Source: Sorex araneus
Lineage: Eukaryota > Chordata > Mammalia > Eulipotyphla > Soricidae
NCBI RefSeq assembly: GCF_027595985.1
Contig: NC_073303.1
Coordinates: 363,620,017-363,684,016, forward strand
DNA: 64,000 nucleotides
Reading direction: 5' to 3'
The position numbers and the translations under genes are program-made. Within the stretch, counting starts at the first letter, position 1. The number at the start of each line of letters is the position of its first letter. The notes under the pieces were generated by a model. That model was not told where the DNA came from. It did not search any database and saw only the letters and a list, made by a program, of their open reading frames with translations. Shown piece after piece: positions 32,746 through 44,584 of this stretch.

Positions 32746-33404
32746 CTTCTTGTTTGAGGTTTGTACTCTTAACAACATCTTCCCGATTCTCCTAAACCTT
32801 AGCTTTTGGAATACTATTCTATTTATTTCTATGACTCCAGCATCTTTAGATTCTAAGATTATTTATATATATACATATAGTATTTATATATATATATATA
32901 TAGCTTTGTCTTTTATCTATTTGGCTTATCTCAGCATAATATCCTCAAGCATGATGTCCCATGTTGCCACAAATTGTACGACTTTCTTCTTAGTCTTGAT
33001 TAAATAATATTCTATTGTACAAATTCTATTATATAAGTGGTATAAAATCCATACTACATCTTTATCTACTCATCTGTCAATAGACACAGATTGATTCCAT
33101 ATTTTAGCTATTGTGCATAGTATTGCAATGAATATGGGAAAGCACATAGTTTTTTGTTGTCTCATCTTTATTTCTATTAGATATGTACCCAGAAATGAGA
33201 TTGCTGCATCATATGGCAATTCCTTTGAATTCGAACAGAGCATTGGTCAAATTTCTCTAAGAACTGATTTCATCAGCAAGGGAGCACTGAATTTTGTGTG
33301 GTGTGTGAGGTATTTGCAATAAGGACTGTTCTCCTGGAAGCTAATTTGGCCACTAATGTCACAATAAGAAATTTTTCAATAAAATGGTTTCTTTTAAAAA
33401 ATAA

Positions 33405-33950
33405 AGTATCTTGCCCGCACGCCTGACTGTCTTCCCCAGGGCCCCTCGGAGGGGATGAGCTCCAGCTTCCCTCCCCACCCCGAGCAGAGCTCCTGGCTGC
33501 TGAAGACCACTGGAACCTAGCCACAGCCGTGCTTGAGGCCCCTCTCCATACGTTCGGACAGGCCTCATGCATGAAGGTACCGGCAGAGGAACCCAGGTGT
33601 GTGTAATTTCATCAACGGCCAACATCCAGAGACTTAAAAGCGAGCTCCCAGAAGTGATATCTTGTAGCCTACTTCTTCCTCTGGAAGAAACTGGCAAGTT
33701 TCTGAGAGTTTCCTGCCCACAAGGGACAGCCTTGCAAGCTTCCCATGGTGTATTCATATGCTAAATCCAGTAACAAGCTGGATCCCATTTCCCTGACCCT
33801 GAAAGAGCCTCCAGTGCGACATCCTTGGGAGGGCCCAGTCGAGAGAGACTTCTAAGATCTCAGGGAAAGGACGAATGGAGAGGTTACTGAGCCCGCTCGA
33901 GAAATCGACGATTAACGGGAATTTTGTGATCGTGATCGTGATCATATTAT
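33405..33950 (+). mobile_element. long RTE-tailed non-autonomous element, copy 1
   Basis: About 545 bp that align by eye with the reverse complement of 48262-48903. Shared blocks: gctgaagacc then tggaacc, gaggtaccggcagaggaacc region, tcatcaacggccaacatcca, gagcctccagtgcgacat, tctaagatctcaggg. The 3' end is the RTE-type end (gaatggagaggttactgagc, ccgctcgagaaatcgac) followed by gtgatc repeats. It lacks about 100 bp present in copy 2 around 33615. No open frame. It contains homologues of B-type body phrases (tcccatggtgtattcatatg) spaced by extra sequence. Confidence 0.8.
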
Positions 33951-33955
33951 CTAGA

Positions 33956-34098
33956 ATCCTGCCTGCATGGCAGAGCCTGGCAAGATACCCGTGGCATATT
34001 CGATATGCCAAAAACAGTAACAAAGTCTCACAACGGAGACATTACTCGTGTCCGCTCAAGCAAAATTGATGAACAAGAGGACGACAGTGCTACAGTAC
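33956..34098 (+). mobile_element. B-type SINE, 5'-truncated
   Basis: gcctgcatggcagagcctgg, attcgatatgccaaaaacag, attactcgtgtccgctcaag, ending gacgacagtgctacagtac. It directly follows the long RTE-tailed element in the same orientation. Confidence 0.88.
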
Positions 34099-34105
34099 TT
34101 TTAAA

Positions 34106-34255
34106 AAAAATTGGGGGCCACACCCAGCTTAGCTCTGGGCATACTCATGGCACTGAACTCAGGCATCACTCCTGGTAGGGCATGGGGGGCCATAGCGGAT
34201 GCTGGGAATCAAAGCCGGTCGGCTGTATGAAAGGAAGGCAAACATTTTCATTCCC
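34106..34255 (-). mobile_element. A-type SINE, partial
   Basis: ttgggggccacacccagctt, gcatcactcctggtagggc, gatgctgggaatcaaagcc, then decay in the head. Confidence 0.8.
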
Positions 34256-34304
34256 ATAAAATCACCCAGGTCTTCCCGAATAGAATTGTTTTTTAAAATC
34301 TTTA

Positions 34305-34440
34305 AGAAGGCCCTTAAGGAGTAGCTCCTCTGGCTTTGAATGCCTGCCTTGTAAGAGAAGGGCCTCGAGTTCTATCCCTGGTACTGCCACAGGTACCAAC
34401 TTTGATCCTGGCAGCTCTCCTATCTGATTCTGAGAAACTC
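34305..34440 (+). repeat. C-type SINE, diverged
   Basis: ggagtagctcctctggcttt, gcctgccttgtaagagaag, and a B-box-like cgagttctatccctggtac. The body fades after 34430. Confidence 0.45.
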
Positions 34441-34492
34441 TATTTTTCTCTTCCTTGTTGTTGCACCTGATTTCTAGCCACACCAGAGCAAA

Positions 34493-34594
34493 GTGTGTTT
34501 AATCACTACAAATGAAATGATACAGATGATACAGGTAAGATTAGCATGGCCCATGAAAAGGATGGCATGAAAATTAGAGAAACATTCCATGTTT
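34493..34594 (+). pseudogene. RNU6: U6 snRNA pseudogene
   Basis: The segment from gatacagatgatacaggtaa through aagattagcatggccca, aaggatggcatgaaaatt to gaaacattccatgttt covers most of U6, including the conserved central region and 3' stem. The first ~40 nt are badly mutated, and an insertion separates gatacag from the AGATTAGC block. No TATA or proximal element with proper spacing is evident. A long GA tract follows directly. Confidence 0.85.
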
Positions 34595-34608
34595 CAAACG
34601 GGGGTGGG

Positions 34609-34610
<2 letters not shown>

Positions 34611-34676
<66 letters not shown>
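34611..34676 (+). repeat. (GA)n microsatellite
   Basis: About 33 GA units preceded by a G-rich run, 17 bp after the U6 pseudogene. Confidence 0.97.
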
Positions 34677-34680
<4 letters not shown>

Positions 34681-34837
34681 CACTAGCTAACAGATTTTCA
34701 AGGAATTTACAATGAAAGAGTATACTGTCTTTATTCTTGTATTTGTTAGTAAGTACTTTCATAAGTGTATGAAGTTTATGCTGCATACAAGTGTGATCTT
34801 TTGTGCAGCATGAACTTTGAGGTTTTATTGTATTTTT

Positions 34838-35568
34838 TTTTGTTTTTTAAAATTTATTCATTTTTTAATTAGTGAACCACCATGAGGGTGAAGTTACAGA
34901 ATTTACACATTTTCATGCTCCTGTTTCCCTCATACAATGTTCAGGAACCCATCCCTCCACCAGTGCCCATTCTCCACCGCCAATAAACCCAGTATCCCTC
35001 CCACCCCCCAATCCCATCTCCCCCCACCTCACCCTGCCTCTGTGGCAGGATATTCCCTTTTGTTCTCTCTCTCCTTTTGGGTGTTGTGGTTTGCAGTAGG
35101 GGTGATGAGTGGCCATTGTGTTCAGTCTCTAGTCTACTTTCAGCATGCATCTCCCTTCCCGTGCGTGGCCTCCAACCACATTTTACTTGGTGTTCCCTTC
35201 TCTATCTGAGCTGCCTTTTCCCCAGAATGTGAGGCCAGCTTCCAAGCCATGGGGCCAACTTTCTGGTACTTATTTCTACTATTCTTGGGTGCTAGTCTCC
35301 TACTCTGTTATCCACAGATGAGCGCAATCTTTCTATGTCTGTCTCTCTTTCTGACTCATTTCACTTAGCATGATACTTTCCATGTTGATCCACTTATATG
35401 CAAAGTTCATGACTTCATCCTTTCTAACAGCTGCATAGTATTCCATTGTATAGATGTATCAAAGTTTCTTTAACCAGTAATTTGTTCTCGGGCACTTGGG
35501 TTTTTTCCAAATTCTGGCTATTGTAAACAGTGCTGCGATGAACATATAAGTGCAGATGTCATTTCGAC
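34838..35568 (-). mobile_element. L1, 5'-truncated: ORF2 end and 3' UTR
   Basis: The plus strand starts with the 3' end (attagtgaaccaccatgagg, catccctccaccagtgccca) and continues through the 3' UTR (tctgtggcaggatattcccttt region). It then covers the ORF2 C-terminus (ctgactcatttcacttagca, gcatagtattccattgtata) and stops at tgctgcgatgaacatataag. ORF2 codons are frame-shifted near the stop. Same subfamily as the copy at 50821. Confidence 0.9.
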
Positions 35569-35569
35569 A

Positions 35570-35736
35570 TTTTTGGTTTTGAGGCCACACCTGGGTGTGC
35601 TCAGGGCCATATCCTGGCTCTGTGCTCGAGGATCACTCCTGAAAGACTTGGGGGGCCAAATGGATGCGAGGGATTGAGCCTGGCTAAGTATCATACAAGA
35701 GAAGTGTTCTATCCACTATACTATTGCTTTGGCCCA
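35570..35736 (-). mobile_element. A-type SINE
   Basis: ggttttgaggccacacctgg, atcctggctctgtgctcgag, gggattgagcctggctaag, ending ctattgctttggccc. Confidence 0.87.
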
Positions 35737-36185
35737 AGATCTTATCATATTTAACACAATGATCTTACAAAACAGTAAGACTTTCTTTATGAGATATATG
35801 CTCATTTCACTTTGAAAAACCTTTCATGATTATTCTACAAATGTTTGGAAATTTCCTGGAAAGGCCTATTGATGTCTTTGGTATGCTTATGGTAGGACCT
35901 GAGACAGTTATCAGTGGAAACACTGATATATCAAATGGAAATAAAATTCCTGATAATATTTAGATAATATCCTGATAATATTTAGAGTTGACAAAGCTGA
36001 CAGAGCATTGGCTATTAGTCTTATAAAATAGCATATTAGAATAGCTACATAGTATTATAGACAAAAGGAAAGCTAAATTTGTAAAGGTCTGCAGTGTAGG
36101 TCACATATTAATAAGTTGAACAGTTTAGAGATGAAAAACGATAACACCAGAAAATATTTTCAAGTCTCTTATTTACAATGGATGG
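35737..36185. other. unique DNA, no gene seen
   Basis: Contains a short tandem duplication of cctgataatatttaga near 35950-35985. Confidence 0.5.
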
Positions 36186-36332
36186 AGGGTGGGAACATGT
36201 TTGGACACACCCCAATGTGCTCAGGGTTTACTCCTGGCTCTGCACTTAGGGCTCACTCCTGGCTATAACTTAGGGGACCATATGCAGTGCTGGGGATTGA
36301 ACTAGTATTTGCCATTTTCAGAGCAAACACAT
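36186..36332 (-). mobile_element. A-type SINE, partial
   Basis: gtttggacacaccccaatgt, gtttactcctggctctgca, ggggaccatatgcagtgctg, ggattgaactagtatttgcc. The head is lost after agcaaacac. Confidence 0.8.
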
Positions 36333-37960
36333 TTTCTTCTTTCTTCCTGTGACATCTATTGAGTTCCCCAAATGACTTAAAGTAAAATGCACGGCGCTAC
36401 CATGCTTGAACACTAAAATAGAGTCAACATGATTCATAAATATAGCAAGGAAATGTACTGAAATATGGAACCGAGATAAGTGCACATATGTGTGCAGCTG
36501 CTATAAAACTGTCTTCATGTAGCCGTTGAGCAAGGCTGTAGAGGTACAACATTATGCTTGAAACCAGCTTTGAAAGCACAAAGCTGTTCTTCATTGAAGT
36601 ACAGATGAGGCCAACAAAGGCATGGGAGCGAAATCAATCTACAAACTTTTATGTAAAAGCACTCCCTGAACTGAAGTCATAAACCACGCACAATAGAAAT
36701 ATGAGACAGAAGTCTCTATTCTGGTTGCCATAATCTTGGACCACAGGGCTTTTGTAAAACAAATGATTTCTAAGTGCTTAAGGTCAAAGTGGAAGAAAAG
36801 GCATTTTATCAACTGTTCAAGGGGAGAAAGAACCTCCAAAACAAATGTCACGTCCTTGGCTCTAGTATCATTCTTAGGGAATTCTTTAGGGCTTTTCTAA
36901 GATTTCATGGCATGTTCACCACATCTGGGTAATTTAAACCATTTGAACACCATCTAGTGCTATTTGTATTTTCAGCCAAAGTGCAGTCTTTCAAAGGATT
37001 GTTTTAAAAAGTAACTACACTATGCCATTCATTTATAAAGGGCTAGAAAGAATGAATAACATCCAGGAAACTTGTGTTCCTTAATAGAGTACTTGATAAT
37101 TATAAATTTAATTGCTTGAGAGGAGGATGCTTTAAAAGTTCTATACCACTTGGAGGAAAATAATTGAACTAGCGAACTTTTACCATATTAAGTATAGTGA
37201 CAATCCATTCTTATCATGAAAAATAAAAAAATTTCAATTGTGTGCTATTGCAATATCACTATTGCAATATGCTAGACACTGAGAAACTTAAAAAACAGCA
37301 AAGACCCTGACCTTAAACAATAATGTGCTAAGAATTCATTTTATAAATAACTATTAAAAGCCTGTATGCAGATGCTCTTTTCAGGAGTTAGAATTAACAC
37401 TTTTCTTTGTACTTTATCCAAAGCATAAGAGACTTCTATGAAATGATCCATGATAACTTGTGTAAAGGTACTGAAAGCTATGAGAATAGATGGAAAATTT
37501 AGTTAGTCTGAGGAACTGGGAAGATTTTCTGGAGGAAACGATGTTTGTGATATGTAGAATGAATGATTGAGTGGGGGGAGTTAGGGAGAAGGATCCAGAT
37601 AGGAATATCAGCATCTGCAGAAGTTGTGTTCTATTGAGAGCAAGAAGAAAGGCCAGGGACAATCTGGGGAACACAGAGAGGAACAAGGCAGATGATACCA
37701 AAGCACTAGAAGGGTCGGGTGAGATGTCTCCTTGGACAAAAGAACGTTTCTACCTTCATTTTAAGAGCAATGGGAAAAAAATTAAATATATAATGTTTTT
37801 GCCAGGTTGTTTAGGCAACATCAGCAGCAAAGTGAAGGAAGCGTGCTCTATAATGAATGCAGAGTCCAGTTAGAAGACAGTATGAATAGTCCTGGGAAAA
37901 GCCAGAATTATAACACTTTGAATTAGGATTTAAAAAAGGGAGATAAGAAGGGAGACAAAG
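36333..37960. other. unique DNA, no gene seen
   Basis: No gene. A 12-bp word tattgcaatat occurs twice near 37246-37271. Frames at 37414-37873 on both strands show no domain. Confidence 0.5.
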
Positions 37961-38136
37961 GGGCTGGAGCGATAGAACAGCGGGTAGGGCGTTTGCCTTG
38001 CACGCGGCCGACCTGGGCTCGATTCCCAGCATCCCATGTGGTCCCCTGAGCACTGCCAGAAGTAATTCCTGAGTTCAAAGCCAGGAGTAACCCCTGTGCA
38101 TCGCTGGGTGTGACCCAAAAGCAAAAAAAAAAAAAA
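37961..38136 (+). mobile_element. A-type SINE, near consensus
   Basis: ggggctggagcgatagaaca, cacgcggccgacctgggctc, agcatcccatgtggtcccct, gtgtgacccaaaagcaaaaa. One of the youngest-looking copies. Confidence 0.95.
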
Positions 38137-38243
38137 GGAGATAAAACATGAAAAGAAGTACATAGAGACTCTTGACAAATGACAAAACAAGTGAGCAAAT
38201 CACTCTTCTTTAATCATACTTCTATACTTAAAATATATAACCA

Positions 38244-38405
38244 AGGAGCCAGGAGATAATATAGTGGGACTATAGTGGACTTTTAAGCATCACTATGTGT
38301 AACCATGTGACCTGAGAAGCAATTAGTAGCAATTCCTTGAGAATTGCTGGCAGTTACTCCTTGGTTCCCCGCACACTGCTTGGGAGGCCAATGTCTACCT
38401 GGCAA
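38244..38405 (+). repeat. possible decayed SINE
   Basis: gagccaggagataatatagt could be a head, and the region ends near gcttgggaggccaatgtct. Weak. Confidence 0.28.
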
Positions 38406-38621
38406 AGAACACATACATAGCTGAGCTTGAAAGCAAAAGGGAAATTGCACATGCCCCAAACAAAGTCATTGTAGGGACTTGAAGACTTAGTCCACTGGGT
38501 TCTGAAAGTGAAGGATGAATTTCAGAAATCATAAATAAATCCTGCCCTGGTGGAGGAACTTGGTAACAGCAGTTATTTCAGTTTGCAGTTTAATTAATTC
38601 ATTAATTAATTAATTGTTTTA

Positions 38622-38776
38622 ATATGGCTTTTTGGCTCATACTTGGAGACCTGGCTCTGTACTCAGGAATGAGTCCTGGTGATGCCCTGGGGACCGTATG
38701 GGATTCCAGGAATCAAACCCTTGCAGTTGCGTGCAAGGCAAAAGCCCCACAACCTATACTAATGTTCTGGCCCTCA
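38622..38776 (-). mobile_element. A-type SINE, partial
   Basis: gctttttggctcatacttgg, ggaccgtatgggattccagg, aatcaaacccttgcagttgc, gtgcaaggcaaaagcccca, ending ttctggccct. It lacks part of the body. Confidence 0.85.
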
Positions 38777-39465
38777 ATTTGCTGTTTTTCTATAGGTCTT
38801 ATTATGCCTTCCAGAAACACCTCTGAGAGATTAGCACCTCAAGGGTTATGCAGGCTTCCACTTCCAGTCTTCTAAATGATAATGATACCAAACTCATCCT
38901 TTGTTCCCAGATCCCAATCCAACAGACCCTATAGCTACAGGCTATACACTGGTGACCTCTTTTACCTTTTGCTAGCATAACAGCTCTTTAGATGAATTCT
39001 GCTTGTTAAAATCATTCGGTGGGTTCTACCTCAAGAATGGATCTTGACTAAAACAGGAGAAATAATCAGCAGACAATATTCAAAGAGACAATGATCAAAC
39101 ATTTTTGGAGTACAAGAATGATAAGATTCTTCAGACTGTAAAAATCACAAGAGTTTAAGGTAGGATAAATAAAAAAAAATTCACTTTTGGGCCCAAGAAT
39201 GCAAGGACAATCTCAATAGCTATCAGAGGGGAAGATAGCTTATCTTTAAAGGATGTGTCTCTGGCAGTGGATTTTTTGTAGGAGGGAGATTCCAAAGTTA
39301 AATAATAACTACAAAATAACGTTAGAGAGCAGAGTTGTGACCATCCTAGAATAGTTAATTAAACTAGACTTGGTGATGGGGTGTGATAGAAAAAGAAGTA
39401 CTAAAGTCATCTGGATTTATAGTGTCCAGGTTGAATTTATTTTGCCATTTATTGAGATAACAAAT
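38777..39465. other. unique DNA, no gene seen
   Basis: Nothing recognised. Confidence 0.45.
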
Positions 39466-39690
39466 ACTGTAGGAAGTTCATATTGTTACATTTTTAAATA
39501 AAATTCTTACTTAGACCCCATAACTTACAAAGGCTATAAATAATAGTGTTACAGGCATACAATGTCCCAACACCAGTCCTACCATCAGTGTCAACTTCCC
39601 TCTACCAGTGCCTGCATGCTCAACAAGCACATCTAAAATTTAATTATCGCAGTTTGGTTCCCATACTTAAGTAGTACTGAATCAGTGGCT

Positions 39691-39758
<68 letters not shown>

Positions 39759-39975
39759 CTCTACACCACTGATGTGTCCAGGGCCCTGAACCTTGTTCCT
39801 CTGTCACATCCAGTCCATACCTTTTTCCTTTCCCAATCCATCTCTCTCATTCTCTGGTCTTTTCATTCTTATGATCTAGGGACAAAGTTTGCCCACTGTT
39901 GGGACCTTTAATTCCATGTTATTGTCATGTTATTCCATAAGCATAGATAAGTGAGAGCATCCTGACTGATTTAAA
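39466..39975 (-). repeat. old L1 3' region with AT repeat inside
   Basis: gcatacaatgtcccaacacc, agtgtcaacttccctctacc and, near the end, agataagtgagagcatcctg fit an antisense L1 3' UTR and ORF2 end. The AT microsatellite at 39694-39755 has expanded inside it. Confidence 0.4.
39694..39755 (+). repeat. (AT)n microsatellite
   Basis: About 31 uninterrupted AT units. Confidence 0.97.
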
Positions 39976-40199
39976 TCAGTCAGCATGCCAGAAACAAAGT
40001 AACATACTACAAATACAGTTGCCTAATCTAGGTAAAATAAAGAAAAAATAGAGAGACAGTCAGATAGACAGACATATAGACATACAAAAGAGCTTATATT
40101 TGCATCATCAATGTACCGAGAAGAAAAAGAGGCTAGGACAGAAAAGAGCTCAAAGAAATAATGATTGAAAACTGAAAATTTGGCATAAGATGTAAGCCT

Positions 40200-40500
40200 G
40201 CTGATTCAAAAAACTGAGCAAAATATAAAGACAACACATCCTTAGTTTCACACTAAGACATATCAGTCAAATTTCTGAAAATTAAAGATAAGGGGAAAAT
40301 CTTGACAAGAGCCAGAGAGAAATAACAGCTTAATTCTAGGAGAAAACAATTATAATGACAGTGAATTTATCTTCAGAAACAATAGAAGCCATAAGGAGCT
40401 AACAGCATATTTCAAGTACTGAAAGAAAAAAGTCTGACAACTCAGAATCCTATGTCCAATGAAAATATTCCTGAAGAATGAAGGGGGATTTTTAGGTGAA
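40200..40500 (+). repeat. old L1M 5' UTR/ORF1-proximal fragment
   Basis: aatcttgacaagagccagag, agaaacaatagaagccataag, tttcaagtactgaaagaaa, aactcagaatcctatgtcc and atattcctgaagaatgaag follow the 5' segment of old mammalian L1M elements. Confidence 0.55.
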
Positions 40501-40924
40501 AGAGATTAAGAGATCAATTCTGAAAGAGTGACTAAAAAACTTTTTGAAACTCAAAGGAAATGACATAAAAAATTTTGGAAAGACAGATGGAAAGGAAGGG
40601 AAGAAAGAAGAAAGAAGATGGAAAGCAAGTGTTATGGAGTATAAACTATGGACTATATATTTTCTTGAGTTCTCTAAATTATATTTCGTTATTGAAGCAA
40701 AGCATTTAATAAAGTCCCTGTGGTTCTAAATATATAAAAAGAAAATATTTAATACAAAGCAATTATAATTGGGGAGAGTAATCGGATATAAAGTGATAAA
40801 CTGACAACCCAGTAGACTGAAGATTTATTATTACATATATCTATATATCTACAAAGGTACATATGAATCATTACAAAAACTATACATGGAGATATTATCA
40901 AAAACACAATATGAAAAGCAAATA
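40501..40924. other. AT-rich DNA, no gene seen
   Basis: Nothing recognised. Confidence 0.45.
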
Positions 40925-41400
40925 ACGCCCTCGGCCCAGATGAGATCCGGAGCAGCTGTGCACGACACGGCTCCTCTGCTCCTTAAAGACTATGATGCGG
41001 GAGGTCTACCAACCCATTTTGGCACCCAGAGACTTATAGAAATGCATCTAGACTGTGAGCTGAGCTACGACCCCATGCCGCCCGGGCAGGGAGGGGGAAG
41101 GATTTTCTCTCCCAACGCTTTCTTTCTACGCGGAAGATCGCAGAGGCAGCAGCACCGGCGCCCACGTGGCGTCCACCACTTTCTAGGACTCACAACCCAG
41201 AGGTACTTGCTTGTTGTGACGTGTCACAAAAGAAATCATGGGATGGGGGGATGGGGGTGTTAATGGCACGCCCTCAGCCCAGATGAGATCTGGAGCAGCT
41301 GTGCACGACACGGCCCCTCTGCTCCTTAAAGACTATGATGCGGGAACCCATTTTGGCATCCAGAGACTTATAGAAATGCATCTAGACTGTGAGCTGAGCT
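40925..41400 (+). repeat. tandem 5' units, period 343 bp
   Basis: acgccctcggcccagatgag starts at 40925 and again, as acgccctcagcccagatgag, at 41268. Identity is high for about 130 bp, except that ggtctacca is missing in the second unit. The second unit ends after gactgtgagctgagct. Confidence 0.9.
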
Positions 41401-41757
41401 AAAACAACAGAAATCCAAAACTGAGCTCCTATAATCTTCATTCTCAGCAATGGAAAACAAACTATCAAATGATGCCTTTTCAGCAGGTTTTTTTTGTTGG
41501 GGTAAAATTCCAAATAATAATAGTCAGTTCTCTGTTGAAATATTGAATGTGTCCAAAGTATAGAGAGAATAAAGTGAAGATCATTGGCCACTCAGGTGAG
41601 GGAGGTGGGAGGGGGGTATATTGGCATTCTTGGTGGGAGAACAGGGGCACTAGTGAAGGGATGGGGGGTTGATCATTATATGACTGAGACTTAAACCTGA
41701 AAGCTTTGTAACTTTTGTCACGGTGATTCAATAAAATAAAATTTAAAAAAAAAGAAG
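40925..41757 (+). mobile_element. L1-tailed composite retroposon with a third head type
   Basis: About 830 bp in three parts. The 5' tandem units have period 343 bp. Then comes a link ctaaaacaacagaaatccaa. Then the L1 3' UTR module (caaatgatgccttttcagca, gttgaaatattgaatgtgtc, gggcactagtgaagggatg, acggtgattcaataaaataa) and poly(A). The head is GC-rich (cgcggaagatcgcagaggca) and unrelated by eye to those at 6.3, 20.2 and 58.3 kb. A frame of 125 codons across the head overlaps this non-coding design. I found no convincing TSD. Confidence 0.78.
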
Positions 41758-42244
41758 GAAATAAAAAATGATTCAATCCTGGTAATCTATAAGAAAACCG
41801 TAAATGAAAAACAGAGAGAACAAAGAAAATTTAAAATACAATGGCATATTTAAGCCCTAAATTCATAATTACATTGAATGCTAATGAACTATATATTAAT
41901 TGAAAGTTAGCGATTTCAAGATGGCCAAATAGGGAGTAATCTACACAGCATTCTGGCATAATCAATGAAAAGCTGCACCACAAATTGGAGCAAATACGGA
42001 ATCCTGTCTGAGGTCAAACTGGACACGGGGAGATTCCAAGGAGAGAAATCACACCATGGAACAACAAGCAGCATCCCAAAAAAATAAAACTAAGGGACAC
42101 AGCCCTGTCATAGAACAATATGAGGCAATGATTAATAATCAGAACTCTAAGGCACGAAAGCATATTGAGTTGTCCTGGGAAGCAAGTGATATTTTGGCAA
42201 ACTTAGCACCCTAACCCTACAATTCTTTACAAATATATGTGCGT

Positions 42245-42282
<38 letters not shown>
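42245..42282 (+). repeat. (CA)n microsatellite
   Basis: About 19 CA units. Confidence 0.95.
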
Positions 42283-42286
<4 letters not shown>

Positions 42287-43591
42287 GAATAAGTGGAACT
42301 CTACCTCAGTGACCTCTTTCAGTGATTCTTTAATCTCTCTTAGAAACATCCAAGGGCAAATTTTGAGGGTGAGTTCCATACTCGTCTCAACCTACAGCTG
42401 AACCAATAGGGCCACTGAGTGACATTTGCTTATGCCTGGCCGAGCAGACTGAGGTTCTCTCAATCCTCATCTTAGCTAGGAGATAGCAGCAAAGGTCTAC
42501 GGTCAGAATATTCCCAGTGCACTTCCAAGTAGAGTCACTGAGCAGGGGGATGGAGTCTATAAGCGACGGGACGTTAAGTGCACCTTGCCAGCTGTGCTCT
42601 CTTGAGCATTGGAGAGAAGGCTCCTTGGAGGAGACCTCAGCTCCTCTTAACCTGCCCTCCTAGAGGCCTGTGTGACCTCAGCAAGGTAGCTTGGGACTGT
42701 CAGGCCCCGTATACAATGGCCCCTTGCTTCCACTCAGGCCCTCTTGAGAAGGGTGCACAGCTGCCTCCAGGCACTCACAATCTTGAAGCCCAGATTGCCC
42801 TGTACTCAAGCTACCGCAGAGCTTCACCGGTGACTGTCCATCTCTAGTCACTATTTAGTCGCGATTCAGATCTGCTTGAATAATGTGCGCCGATGCACCT
42901 GGGTACCCAGGATTTTGAAGGTTTGGGTGTAGCCCAGGCTTGCTCAAAGTTGGTGACAAAGACCTGACCAAATACTCGCAACGTGAAACCACAGGATGCC
43001 TCCGAGCTCTGTGCACTCCAGTTGCTGCCAGGGGCTGGCAGTCACAGGCATACTGATAGTTACCTAGGTATGCTGGACTCCACAGCTGCAACTGGACACT
43101 CCTGATTGCTAATCCCCAGTTACTGACAGGCCTGCTGGACTTGAACACTTAGTTGCGATGAATCTTGGCTCACAAACCATGTCTGCTAGGATCGAGGGCT
43201 GCTTCTGCTGCAGAACGCTGTGACTGCAAATCCCCAGGCGTTGTCCAGATTCAGAACATCAGCCACAATCTCTAGCTGGAATTAATTAGTGTAATCCCCA
43301 AATCACCGCACAAGCTACTCACACATGACCCTGACCCTTAGCAAGTAGCACTAGGCAGAGTGAGGGCATAGAGAAATTTCACCTACGTTGATGGATGAAG
43401 ACAAAAATCTGGGAATGACTCAAGGTACACCAGAGATTTGTCAATTTCCTGACAAAGACTTCAAAGAAATAGTTCTATAAATGATTTCTGAAATGAAAAA
43501 ATAAATAAATAGAAGAGAACTTCAATTGGGACAAAGAAAGCTGGAAAGAGTGAAACAATCTAAACAACCACTGAGCTAAAAAAGGAAAAAG

Positions 43592-43800
43592 AGTAGCACT
43601 GTAGCACTGTCATTCCCATTGTTCATCAATTTGCTTCAGTGGGCACCAGTAAAGTCTCCATGATGAGACTTCTTGTTACTGTTTTTGGCATATCGACTAT
43701 GTCATGGGTAGCTTACCGGGCTCTGCTGTGCAGGTGGGATACTCTTGGTAGCTTACTGGGCTTTCTGAGAGGGATGGAGGAATTGAACCTGGGTCGGCCT
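43592..43800 (-). mobile_element. B-type SINE, head truncated
   Basis: gtagcactgtagcactgtca, ggcaccagtaaagtctccat, gcatatcgactatgtcatgg, gaggaattgaacctgggtcg, ending at ggcc. The outer half of the head is missing. CTACAGTG tail subtype. Confidence 0.88.
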
Positions 43801-44584
43801 ACACACTAGAGGGCTTGTACTGCAGAATGAGGATGATGAGGAAAAACTCAGTGAGCTCAAGGGTAACTAAGAAGAAAGCACCAAAAAGGAACAGAATGAG
43901 GAAAAGACATTTTTAATGAACACAAATGTGAATGATTTATGGGACATTCAGAGGAACAACATTCGAATCACAGGGGTTAAAGGAGAGGAAAGAGAGTGTA
44001 GAGAATAATTACTGGTTGAGGAATGAAAGTTGAAAACTTTGGTTTAAGGAAGGAAACATATCCATAGATCCAGAAATGCAGAGACTTTTGTTTGGAACTC
44101 TTTGCATCCAGAAATGCAAAAAGTTCCAAACAAAATAAATCTAAGTACACAAATACCAAGACACATGCAGTTATATGTAAAAAATGGAGATAGAATCTTG
44201 AAAACAGTAAGAAAAAAGTAAAAGTTCACATATAAGACTCACCAAACATTTATCAGATGAAATCCTACAGTGCACAAGGGAATGGTAGTTTATACCCAAT
44301 ATATTGAATGAGAAGGACCTTTGAGAATCCTTGATCCAAAATTTATTTTTCAGATAAACAACAGACAAAGCAATTTATAATCACAAAACAGACTTTTCAA
44401 TAAATGATAAAGTTTTATAAGAGACATATATATATAAACCCCAGTTGAAAGAAGTTAGACACTTTAAAAACATGAAATGTGAGAAAAGAGAGTAATAATG
44501 GTTCTTCTGAAAAAATTTGAAACTTGTTTTAAAACCAAAAGTGATATAAGCTTAGAACTCTAAATATAAACGTCATGGCAATCT

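Larger units (their letters stand above)
31925..33300 (-). repeat. old L1M 3' UTR and ORF2 end, split by three SINEs
   Basis: The antisense L1M order is visible across the inserts: attgagatataattgacatg (31936), catagttgtcatttactttt (32224), tatctccagaaatttactc (32515), ctttgtcttttatctatttgg, cagcataatatcctcaagca, tagctattgtgcatagtatt and atgtacccagaaatgagatt. The three A-type SINEs at 32020, 32310 and 32572 are later arrivals. Confidence 0.65.
41905..44520 (+). repeat. old L1 5' UTR and ORF1-proximal region
   Basis: gatttcaagatggccaaata matches the 'caagatggccgaatagg' start of mammalian L1 5' UTRs. Further on come acctacgttgatggatgaag, gacaaagacttcaaagaaat, ccaaacaaaataaatctaag, aataccaagacacatgcag and cagatgaaatcctacagtg, in the order of an L1M 5' end. 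A GC-richer non-coding 5' UTR at 42350-43360 carries no open frame that I trust. Interrupted by a CA repeat (42245) and a B-type SINE (43592). Confidence 0.55.

Noticed and set aside
34493-34594. Functional U6 snRNA gene
   Set aside because: The 5' third and internal spacing are badly altered, and no proper upstream pol III promoter elements are visible.
40925-41400. CRISPR-like or satellite array
   Set aside because: Only two large units, no short regular repeats and spacers; eukaryotic retroposon context with poly(A).
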